The notes under the pieces were generated by a model that saw only the letters and a list, made by a program, of their open reading frames with translations, was not told where the DNA came from and ran no database searches. DNA of 64,000 nt, taken from assembly GCF_030867145.1 (NCBI RefSeq), contig NC_134443.1, positions 1,364,001 through 1,428,000 of the forward strand. Direction: 5' to 3'. This document shows positions 1 through 9,400 of the stretch, piece by piece. The DNA comes from Opisthocomus hoazin (Eukaryota > Chordata > Aves > Opisthocomiformes > Opisthocomidae). Position 1 is the first letter of the stretch. Every line of letters starts with the position of its first letter. The translations under genes and the position numbers were made by a program.

Positions 1-1334
1 CTATCCACACCACCTCCCAGCACCCCCATTCCTACACCTCCGCATCCCTGTCCCAGCCCCCCTTTGCCGCTCACCGCCCCGGCCGAGCTGTGCTGGCTCT
101 GCCTGGCTTTGGGGGTCCCGGGAGGGGTTCAGGGCCCAGCCCTGATGTCCCCAGGTGGTGCCGGGGTCTGGTCCTGAGCAGGCCGTGTGTACCCCCACCC
201 TGCCACAGCCCCCCAGCACTGCTTGGTGGCTCTTCCCCCCCCCTCAAAACCTCCCGTGCGGGGAAGCCTGGCCCAACTGGGGCCGGCAGCTCCCACTTCT
301 CCTTCGGAACCTGCCTTCCTTCCCCTTCCCGGCCGTGTGGGAGCGGCGAGCCCCGAAACAGGACCCCCCGCCATCGTCGCTTCCCCCCCCCCCTCCGCAA
401 CCGCCTGCCCCGCATGTCCTCAGGCGAGTCACTTGTCCCCAGCCTGCAATCGCACGGCCCCACGTGAGGCACCCGGGACAGCCGGGGTGCTGGCACCTGC
501 ACCCTCAAAAGCAGCAAACCGGGCCCGGGTCCATCCAGGGGTCCCTTTGCACCCCAAGCTGGGGGTACCTGCCCTGCCCAGGGCTGGGGCGCACACCCGA
601 GACCCCCCCTTGGCTGCTCCCCTCCGTTCCCCTGCCCCGGTTCCCACGGGGCTCCGGAGGTCGGGAGCCTTCGCCCGGAGCCGTAAGGAGCTTGAGCCTC
701 GTGCCTGCCGCCCCGCCGGCACCGGAGGCTTAGCCAAAGCCGGGAGCCAGAGCTGCCGGGGCCCCGTCCCACCCGAAGGGTTCAGTCGCAGCCCCCCCAC
801 CCCTGCCTGGTCCCCCCAAGGAGGCCCCGCGGGCATCCAGCGAGGTGCAGCACCTTGGGGTGCAGCCTTTGGGGGTGGCAGCGGGCACACGCTCAGGTCT
901 GAAACCACCCTCGGGATTAGCGCGGCGGCCTGACCTTAATCCCACCTGGCACGCGGGGGCCCGGAGGGGGCTGGCGTGGGGCCCCCAGCACCCGCTCAGC
1001 CGTGCCCCGGCCGGGTGACCCCCGGTGCCTGCCACACGTTGGGGCCAGTCCTGGCTCTGCCCCACCCAGCGATTGCTCCGAGGGTCCCTTGTGCTAGATT
1101 TGCCCCCCAAAAGCCCCAGATTGTGCCCCCCACCACCGTTACTTTGCCATGCTCAAACCCCGGTGCTCCCACCCAGCCTCTGCAGAGACCCCGACACTCG
1201 GTGCGCAAGTGAGCGAGGCCAGGCCATGGGTGCCCGGAGCTGGGCTCAGCCCCGCAGAACTGCAGGAGGAGCTGGAGAAACCCGGCCCTGACTCGACGCT
1301 TTGGCTGGAGCGGGGCTGGAGTTCTGTCACAGGC
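1..1334. other. Gene-free GC-rich DNA downstream of LMNA
   Basis: Very GC-rich, C-run-rich sequence. Several overlapping open frames cross it on both strands, but none resembles a known protein, and their composition (Pro, Gly, Arg, Ala) is what random GC-rich DNA yields. In mammals SEMA4A lies on this side of LMNA; I see no semaphorin-like exon here. Confidence 0.6.
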
Positions 1335-2565
1335 GCTCTCGTGCACGGTCCCCGTGGGCTCTGCAAGGTCCCCACGGGCCATGCACGCTCCCCACGGGCT
1401 GTGCAAGGTCTCCATAGGGGTGTGCAAGGTCCCCATGGGCTGTGCAAGGTCCACGCGGGATGTATACAGTCTCCATGGGGTGGTGAGACGTCCCCATGGG
1501 CCATGCATGGTCTCCATGGGGCTGTGAGAAGTCCCCGTGGGCCATGCATGGTCTCCATGGGGCTGTGAGAAGTCCCCGTGGGCCATGCATGGTCTCCATG
1601 GGGCTGTGAGAAGTCCCCATGGGCCATGCATGGTCTCCATGGGCTGTGAGAAGTCCCTGTGGGCCATGCATGATCTCCCTGGGCTCTGCAAGGTCCCCAC
1701 GGGCCATGCATGCTCCCCACGGGCTGTGCAAGGTCCCCATGGGCTGTGCAAGGTCCACGCAGGATGTATACGGTCTCCATGGGGCGGTGAGAAGTCCCCA
1801 TGGGCCATGCATGGTCTCCATGGGGCTGTGAGAAGTCCCCATGGGCCATGCATGGTCTCCCTGAGCTCTGCAAGGTCCTCATGGGCTTTGCAAGGTCCCC
1901 ATAGGGGTGTGCAAGGTCCCCATAGGGATGTGCAAGGTCCACATGGGGTGTGCAAGGTCCACATGGACTGCATGCAGACCCTGTGGGGCCATGCAAGGTC
2001 TACACGGGGCTGTGCAAGGTCCACAAGTGATGTATATAGTCTCCATGGGGCTGTGAGAAGTCCCCATGGGCCGTGCATGGTCCCCATGGGCTCTGCAACG
2101 TCCCCATGGGCTGTGCAGGGACTCTGTAGGGGTGTGCAAGGTCCCCAGGGGCTGTGCAAGGTTCCCATGGGGATGTGCAAGGTCCACATGGGGTGTGCAA
2201 GGTCCCCATGGACTGCATGCAGTCCCTGTGGGGCCATGCAAGGTCTACACAGGGCTGTGCAAGGTCCACAAGTGATGTATATGGTCTCCATGGGGCTGTG
2301 CGAGGTCCTCATGGACCATGCATGGTCCCCATGGGCTCTGTAACGTCCCCATGGGCTGTGCAAGGACTCTATAGGGGTGTGCAAGGTCCCCATAGAGGTG
2401 TGTAAGGTCCCCACGGGCTGCACGTGGTCCCTATGGGGCCATGCAAGGTCCCCATGGAGCCACGCAAGGTCTACATGGGGCTGTGCGAGGTCCACAAGTG
2501 ATGTATATGGTCTCCATGGGGCTCTGCGAGGTCTCCATGGGGCTCTGCGAGGTTCCCAAGGGCTG
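1335..2565. repeat. Minisatellite, about 20/41-bp unit
   Basis: A tandem array built from a roughly 20-bp core (GGTCCCCATGGGCTGTGCAA and variants), often organised as a 41-bp double unit; for example the GCTGTGAGAA motif recurs at 1521 and 1562. Units vary at a few positions. The array contains many palindromic CCATGG and ATGCAT sites. The unit contains few stops, so long frames open on both strands (a 716-codon frame on the minus strand, 268 codons on the plus strand). Their His/Pro/Trp-rich repeats are an artefact of the array, not a protein. Confidence 0.9.
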
Positions 2566-3571
2566 TGGGGCCGAGCGAGGACCCCCCAGGTCCTGCGAGC
2601 CGTGGGGCACCGAGGGTGGTGGAGGGGCACGGAGCAACGCCGCCAGCTCAGCCCGTCCCCAGCGCCGCCGTGCCCGGACGCGCGGGTCCCGTGGGTGGCC
2701 GTGGGGAGGACCCGTGACGTCTCCCCTCGCCTCCTGACCTGGTTTCGCGGCGGGGCAGGAGCACGAGGTCCCGGCGGCGCGGTCGGCTTCCCCTCGCCGT
2801 TGGACAACCCCGCTATTTCGGGCGCAACCTCCTGACATTTGGGGCGCGGGGTCAGGCCGGATTCCCACCTCTGCGCCAGCTCCTCGGCGCCGGCGGCGGC
2901 ACCGGGCACGCGTCGCGGCGTCGTGGCTCCGGCATCCCTGGGCTGGCGGAGAGACGGGGGGCAAACCGGGCACCGGGAGGTGATGGCTGGAACCAGCGTG
3001 TCCCCTGCCACCCTGCAAGCACCCGTCACTGAGACCCCCCCGCCACCGGTGTAAACCCCCCCTCCTGGGAGGGGAGATGGGTGCCTCGCTGGGTCCCCAG
3101 CCCGAAGCTGGAAGGTGGGAGCGATGCCCCGGATACCCCCCGGCACCCCCAGCCCTCGCGAGGCTCAGCCCTGCTTGCACCCAAGTCCGGGGCGACGCGA
3201 CCTGGCGCGGCTGGGGGGGACATCCGAGCACTGGGGTGGGGGGGACCCCCAGGATGGGCACCCCGGGCACCTACCTGGCTGTGGCTGCGCCCCGGCCGCC
3301 CGCCCGTGCTCCCTCACATCGCGGCTCCCCAGCGCCGTGCCCGGTAAAGCCGATTACGCGCCGGCTTTACGGCTCTCGCCTTCTCCCCGGCATCGCCTCC
3401 CGCCCCAGTGCCTGGCACGGGCAGGGGGGACCCCAGGGACCCCCCCCTCCCCGCCATGGTAGGAGCAAATCTGCGCTCAGGGGCTCACACAGGTTCTGCA
3501 CCCCCCCCAAGTCCATCCCATCTGCTGCCCAAAAACCCAGGGGGAGGAAAGCTCTGAGCCCCCTCCCCAAA
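2566..3571. other. Gene-free GC-rich spacer
   Basis: GC-rich unique sequence between the minisatellite and a CR1 element. No splice-site-bounded frame with recognisable homology was found on either strand. Confidence 0.5.
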
Positions 3572-4640
3572 TTCATAGAATCATAGAAAGTTTTGGGTCG
3601 GAAGGGACCCCCAGAGGTCATCTAGTCCCACCCCCCCGCAGCGAGCAGGGACACCTCTAACGAGATCAGGGTGCTCAGAGCCCCGTCCAACCTGGTCTGG
3701 AAGGTTTCCAGGGATGGGGCCTCCACCACCTCTCTGGGCAACCCGTTCCAGTGTTTCACCACCCTCATCGTAAAGAATTTCTTCCTTATATCCAGCCTAA
3801 ACCTGCCCTGGTTTAGTTTAAAACCATCACCCCTCGTCCTGTCACTGCTGTCTCTGCTAAACAGATTGTCCCCATCTTTCCTGTCGGCTCCCTTTAAGCA
3901 CTGAAAGACTCCAATCAGGTCCCCTCGCAGCCTTCTCTTCTCCAGGCTGAACAAGCCCAACTCTCTCAGCCTGTCCTCATAGGAGAGGTGCTCCAGGCCT
4001 CGGACCATTTTTGTAGCCCTCCTTTGGACCCGCTCCAACAGCTCCATGTCCTTCTTGTGCTGAGAGCTCCAGAGGTGGACGCAGGACTCCAGGTGAGGTC
4101 TCACCAGAGCAGAGTAGAGGGGCAGAATCACCTCTCTCGCCCTGCTGGCCACGCTTCTCCTGATGCGGCCCAGGACACGGTTGGCCCTCTGGGCTGCCAG
4201 CGCACGTTGCCGGCTCACGTCCAGCCTTTCGTCTGTCAGTGCCCCCAGGTCCCTCTCAGCAGAGCTGCTCTAGATCCTTTCATCCCCCAGTCTGTATTGC
4301 TACCAGGGTAACCCCGACCCAGGTGTAGGACCTTGCACTTGGCCTTGTTGAACCTCCTGAGGTTCACACAGGCCCACCTCTCCACCTTGTCCAGGTCCCT
4401 CTGGATGGCATCCCGTCCTTCTGGTGTCTCAACCGTGCCACTCAGCTTGGTGTCATCTGCAAACTTGCTGAGGGTGCACTCGATGTCGCTGTCCATGTCA
4501 TTGATGAAGATATTGAACAGCAGCGGTCCCAGTACGGACCCCCAAGGGACTCCACTCGTCACTGGTCTCCATCCGGACACTGAGCCGTTGACCACTACCC
4601 TTTGGCTGCGACCATCCAACCAATTCCTTATCCACCGAAT
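3572..4640 (-). mobile_element. CR1 LINE, 5'-truncated, with ORF2 3' half
   Basis: Minus-strand CR1 copy. Its 3' end, at 3572, carries the octamer-like tail (ATTCATAGAATCATAGAA on the plus strand). The 5' end is truncated near 4640. Frame 4236-4619 encodes reverse-transcriptase sequence with [14 protein letters not shown] followed by the FADD catalytic box. After a frame break the ORF continues at 3622-4218 with the conserved C-terminal part ([31 protein letters not shown]). The copy is fairly well preserved but no longer a single frame. Its wording differs from the other copies here, so it belongs to a different CR1 subfamily. Confidence 0.93.
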
Positions 4641-4929
4641 TCCTTATTCCACCCCCTCCCCACCAGCCCTTCTCTGCGTCGGCGCCTGGGGGACTCCCGG
4701 CCCTGCAAGGACCCCGGCTGCCCCATCCCACCCTGGGGGGGACTCCCACCGGACCCCCTGCTTTCCCCCTATCCATGGTAGGGTGCTGAGCCCCAGCCCT
4801 GCCTGGGGGGGTAAAAGAGATCTCCAGCCCCCCCGCTCCGGGCCAAGAGTGAGCACCAGGCTGGGGTGCAGCGAAGCCCCCCCCTCCGATTCGCCAGCCC
4901 CCCCGGACGGCAATGACGACAGCAGACGG
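4641..4929. other. Short spacer between CR1 and LMNA 3' end
   Basis: GC-rich unique DNA. No feature is visible apart from its position between the CR1 5' truncation point and the presumed LMNA polyadenylation site. Confidence 0.4.
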
Positions 4930-4946
4930 GGTGGGAAGGGTGCGGC

Positions 4947-4952
4947 TGTATT
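4947..4952 (-). terminator. LMNA: Candidate LMNA polyadenylation signal AATACA
   Basis: On the minus strand the sequence reads CCAGAATCAATACAGCC. AATACA is a known weak variant of AATAAA, and cleavage would fall about 10-30 nt downstream, near 4920-4937. No canonical AATAAA was found on this strand between here and the stop codon at 6434. TATAAA and ATTAAA variants occur nearer the stop (about 6200 and 6333) and could give shorter transcripts. This is inference from sequence only. Confidence 0.4.
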
Positions 4953-6267
4953 GATTCTGGAAGGAAATACAGGCAGTAATACAGAAGCTTTGCAAGCACA
5001 GATACATACGCGGTCTCAGCAGATCCCGCCGGACCGGGGGGGGCTCGGGCTGGGGGCCCGATCCTGCCCCCGGGCCGCACTCGAGGCAGGGGGTGCTGTA
5101 GGCATTCCCCAATCGAAGCCAAAAGCTGAAATCTCCGTCAACCGGCTGGAGTTGGACTCTCACAACTCAAACTCCGGCGGGATGGAGGGGGGAGCTGCCG
5201 GTGCTGGACCCCAAAATCCCCCTCACTCAAACCAAAAAACTTCCTCGGTGCCCTCCTGGCAAACCAGCCCTGTCCTGCACTAAGCATCCTCGGCCTCATC
5301 CTGCCCTGAAAAGGACTCCTGAGCTCCCACCACCGGAGAAGAGCCCCGCTACCCACAGCCGAGAAAAACAGGGGTGAACCCCACTGGGTGCAGCAGCCCC
5401 CACAGAGGGGGTCCAAGGGTGTCCCCACCGGGTCCGAGCTCCGTCACCCCATCCACCAAACCCATCTGGTCCCGGGATGCGGCTCCGGTGGGTTTTCACT
5501 TCGCCTACTCCATCTCCCCTCGACGCCATGCGGGGTTGCGCGGGGCTCCCAGCCCTGCTCCGGAGCGGCCCCCGCCTCGGCTAAGGCACAACTCGGCTGC
5601 TTAAAAAAAAAAACCCCCAAAATAAAGAAAACCCCAAGGGCACGAGGTGCCTCGGATGGGCGATACAGTACGTGGAGCGATGGGAGAGCACAGAGGCGAG
5701 GGGCTGGGGAGGGGGCAACGCCCGCCCGGCCGCGGAGGGACGCGGGGCATCGCCCACGAGCTGCCGGGAGCCCCCCGCACCAGCACGGCGGTGAAACAAA
5801 CCCCCCCCCGAAAAATAGAAAAAAAGAGGCGATTTCGGGTTCGGATCCAAAAAGAAAAAAACCCAAAATACGGGTGGCAAAGGCGCCGTGCGGTGCTGGA
5901 GGCAGCGACCCTCCCCGGCACGCGCCCACCGGCACAGCCGCGACAGCGTCGGGGCTGGCGGTTCGGCTTCGGCCCCGGCACCGCGGCCGATCCGGCGCAA
6001 CGCGGGCGCGCGCGGCTCGGACGGGCCCGGCTTGGCTTCTCCCAGTCCTATATAAAAAGCTTTGGCAAAAAAGATATCGTCTAGAGAGCGCTTAAACTAC
6101 AATCTCTTCCTGCATGGCTTTCAGTAAACGCAATTCCTCGGTGTCTTTGGCAGAAGTTTTAAAAAAATTTTTGAAGCTGAAAAGCTTTTTTTTGTTTGGT
6201 TTTTTTTTTATAGAAATAGATTTTTTTCTTTACAAAAAAAAAAATCAAAGCATCTTTTAGCATTTTT

Positions 6268-6287
6268 TATATATATATATATATATA
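6268..6287. repeat. (TA)10 microsatellite
   Basis: Uninterrupted TA dinucleotides inside the AT-rich proximal LMNA 3' UTR. Confidence 0.9.
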
Positions 6288-6433
6288 AAATTCCTGCTAT
6301 AGAAAACAAAAAAAAAAAAAGACAATCTTGGTTTTTAATCTCTTGTTTTTCAAGGAAAAAAACATTTTCTTTTGCTTTGGGGAAAAAAAACTAGCTCGAG
6401 ACGGCCAGGAAACACAGGAATGGTGCCACGGAG

Positions 6434-6466
6434 TTACATGATGCTGCAGTTTTGCACAGCCTGAGC
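6434..6466 (-). CDS. LMNA: LMNA coding exon 12, CaaX tail (residues 650-659)
   Basis: Ten codons, [10 protein letters not shown], then TAA at 6434-6436. CSIM is the farnesylation box of prelamin A, with C656 as acceptor. A long pyrimidine tract ending CCCCCCAG precedes it on the minus strand. Too short to stand alone as an open frame; it was found by the CaaX motif, the acceptor and frame compatibility with exon 11, which ends on a full codon. Confidence 0.95.
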   Translation of the reverse strand, partial: AQAVQNCSIM

Positions 6467-9400
6467 CTGGGGGGAAGAAAGAAAAAGAAGAAAATGAAAA
6501 AGAACTCAGCGTCAGCGCCCGTTTGCTCTGGCTGCAGAGGAGGCAGCAGCGCCCACGCGGGACCCTCCGGCCGCCCACGGTGCCCCCGGCCCTCGTCCGC
6601 CCTGGCCCCCGGGGTACAATAAATGCTCCCTGGCTGCGGTATTTATAGCATTGAAGTCAGAAAATTGAGAATTGGTAATGTAGGAGGGTGACAATATCGA
6701 CTGATCCCAGAAGCCCAACATGGGGGGGTTGGCAGGGCCCTCTGGGGATCCCCCAGCCCAACCCCCTGCCCAAGCAGGGTCACCCAGAGCAGGGGGCACA
6801 GCACCGCGGCCAGGGGGGCTGGAATATCTCCAGAGAAGGAGACTCCACAGCCTCCCTGGGCAGCCTGGGCCAGGGCTCCGGCACCCTCAGAGGGAAGAAG
6901 TTCTTCCTCGGGTTCAGCTGGAGCTTCCTCTGCTCCAGTTTGTGCCCGTTGCCCCTTGTCCTGTCGCTGGGCACCACTGGAAAGAGCCTGGCCCCGTCCT
7001 CCTGACCCCCCCTGCAGATATTGATTGGCATTTCTAAGGTCCCCTCGCAGCCTTCTCTTCTCCAGGCTGAACAAGCCCAGCTCCCTCAGCCTCTCCTCGC
7101 AGGAGAGATGCTCCAGTCCCCTCCTCATCCTCGCAGCCCTGCGCTGGACTCTCTCCAGTAGCTCCTCATCTTTCTTGAACTGGGGAGCTCAGAACTGGAC
7201 TCCCTCCAGTAGCATATATGATATTAAGGGTATTTCTATATATTATATCTCTCCAGTAGTATATATGATAGTAAGGGTATTTATATCTATTATAAATAAA
7301 TATATTCAAGCGCTGAACTATCCGCGTCACCAGCGTGAATAAGGCTCGGCAGTGTGGAAGAAGCCGCGGAGGCTGAGGGACGCTCCGGGGCCGCCGAGCA
7401 CGGCACGGGGTGCGGAGACGCTACGGCCACATCCTTCTCAAGCCCTTTCAGACTCTGCACTCCCTTTATCAAGAGGCTTGTGCGAGCCCGAAGGCGCCCG
7501 GGCCAAGGGGAAAAGCCGAAAGGAGGCGAGGAAAGAGAGGAAGGGACCCCCTGCCGCGCTGCCTTGTGGAGAAAGGATGAGCAGGGACAGGGTGGAGACC
7601 CGGCAGCACAGGGCCAGCCCGGCCCCGGGGTCTGGAAACGGCACGAACCTGCTTACGGGGGTTGGAGTTCCCCAGGAGGTAGGTCCTGCTGCCCACCAAG
7701 GTGTCCCCAAGGTGTCCGATGGCGCCGGAGTCGCCGACGCTGCGGTAGGTGCGGGTGACGGTCACGCTGGAAGTGGACGAGCCCGAGGAGACGGTGTTGA
7801 TACCGGAGTTCGGGTTGCCCGGCTTCTCGGCCGGCTGACCGCACGTGCCGCAGACCACCGTGCGCGAGCGGAGGTTGTATTCGCCGGGGTCCCCAGAGGC
7901 AGCGCAGCTACCCTAGACGGGGAGGGGAAGGACGGACAAAACGACCTTGAGCGCCCTGCCCTGAGCACCGCGGCAGCACCGGTGTCACCCAGGAGGGCTC
8001 TTCAAGTTAATCTTCCAAGAGGGTCCGCGCTCCTCCCATCCTCTCCATCATGTCATTTCAAAATCATAAATTATTATTATATTTATAACCCCAAATTACT
8101 GGGGCTGGCACACTGCCGATGGGTGAACTGGCCCTGCTGCCCCGTCCTTGCACCCCGGGCTCTCGGCACGCAGGAGATCTCTTAATTGTGCTTCTCTTGT
8201 GCTTAGCTAAGAGCATCCTCTTCCTCGCCGCCTGGCAGAGCGCAGGCTGACTGCTTTCCAACGGGAAATTCGCTCTCGGCAAGGATTCAGCCTCCAGACG
8301 AATGGGCAGCGCTGTCTCCTCCGCCATCGATCATCCTCCATCATCGAGACCATCGATCTCCGTCTCGGCACGGCTCTCCAGCTCCAGAGGACCCCAAGGA
8401 AAGCGGGCGACGGACGGCCCGTCCCGCTCCTGTCACCCCGAGCCCCGGCCAGCGGCATCCGGCAGATTCTTCGCCAGCGTGGAGGCACAGCGTGGCGGTG
8501 ACGGCATCTCTCCGCGCACGATTCCTGCGGGCATCTCGTGCGTGGGACAGATCTTTCCCCGCGGGACGGGCTGGCGGGGGCTCCTGGGCTGCAGCCAGGG
8601 ATGTTTTCTTCGACGCGGGGAGAAGCGGCTGCAGCTCAGCTCCGGGCACGCTGCCTGCTCGCTGCCCGCTGCTCTTCCCGGTGCACGTTTCAGCTCCGCG
8701 AGCGGAGCGATGGGCTGAGAGCAAGGACAAAGTCACCTCTGGATTCGTTCCAGCGCCCTCGTGAAGCGCAGACGATGGAGCAGCTGCCGCGGAGAAGTGT
8801 CGTCCATCACCTTCCCACCGCCTTGTCCTCCACCTCCGAGCGATGCGCGGTCCCTGCTCAGCCTCCCGCCCGGCTCCTCCAGCCCTTTTTGTGGCAGGTC
8901 AGGGTTGCTCAGGGTTGGAGATGACTTCCAGCAAGGTCTCTAATCTTCTCCAGGTGCCAGAGCTCTGTTGGCTTCTCCCATGTGGTTGTTTCCACAGCAG
9001 CCTTCTCCCATAAGGCCTGATCCTGCGTGACGCTGAGCTGCCTCCCACCCTGACTGGGACCAGACCCGAGCTCTCCTAGCACCCCTGCTACGGACCCTCC
9101 CGGGACCAACCCCTTCGCCAGCACAGGACTCACGTGGTGATGGCGGTGGTGGATGTTCACCTCATCATCGTCCTCATCCTCATCTTCATCGTTGATGATC
9201 ACGGTGCGGACCAGTTTCCGCATGGCCACCTCCTGCGGGGGAACAGCGAAGGAGTTGGGGGGGGGGTTGGTGCCTGCTGACCCCCCTGTGCCCCCCCGAG
9301 CCGGTGCTGCCGTCGGGCTCCCACCTCCCCGCTGGAGTTGATCAGGGCGGTGCGCAGGCTGTCTCCAGAGCCCCAGCTGCTCTGGGCTCTCCACACCATG

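Larger units (their letters stand above)
4930..6433 (-). other. LMNA: LMNA 3' untranslated region (predicted)
   Basis: It begins directly after the TAA stop at 6434-6436. The first 350-400 nt are strikingly A/T-rich, with long U runs in the transcript sense and a (TA)10 microsatellite, in contrast to the GC-rich surroundings. The remainder is GC-richer with scattered U tracts. The distal end is placed at the AATACA signal. Length, about 1.5 kb, is somewhat longer than I recall for the human lamin A 3' UTR. Confidence 0.5.

Noticed and set aside
187-933. 248-codon plus-strand frame at the left edge, considered as a SEMA4A exon
   Set aside because: No semaphorin, PSI or Ig motif is visible, and its Pro/Ala/Gly composition matches GC-rich non-coding DNA.
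996-3146. 716-codon minus-strand open frame
   Set aside because: It runs through the 20/41-bp minisatellite; its repeated His-Gly-Pro-Trp peptide simply translates the array, and the opposite strand gives similar frames.
6615-6620. Plus-strand AATAAA near 6616 as an LMNA polyadenylation signal
   Set aside because: It is on the wrong strand for LMNA and lies inside intron 11.
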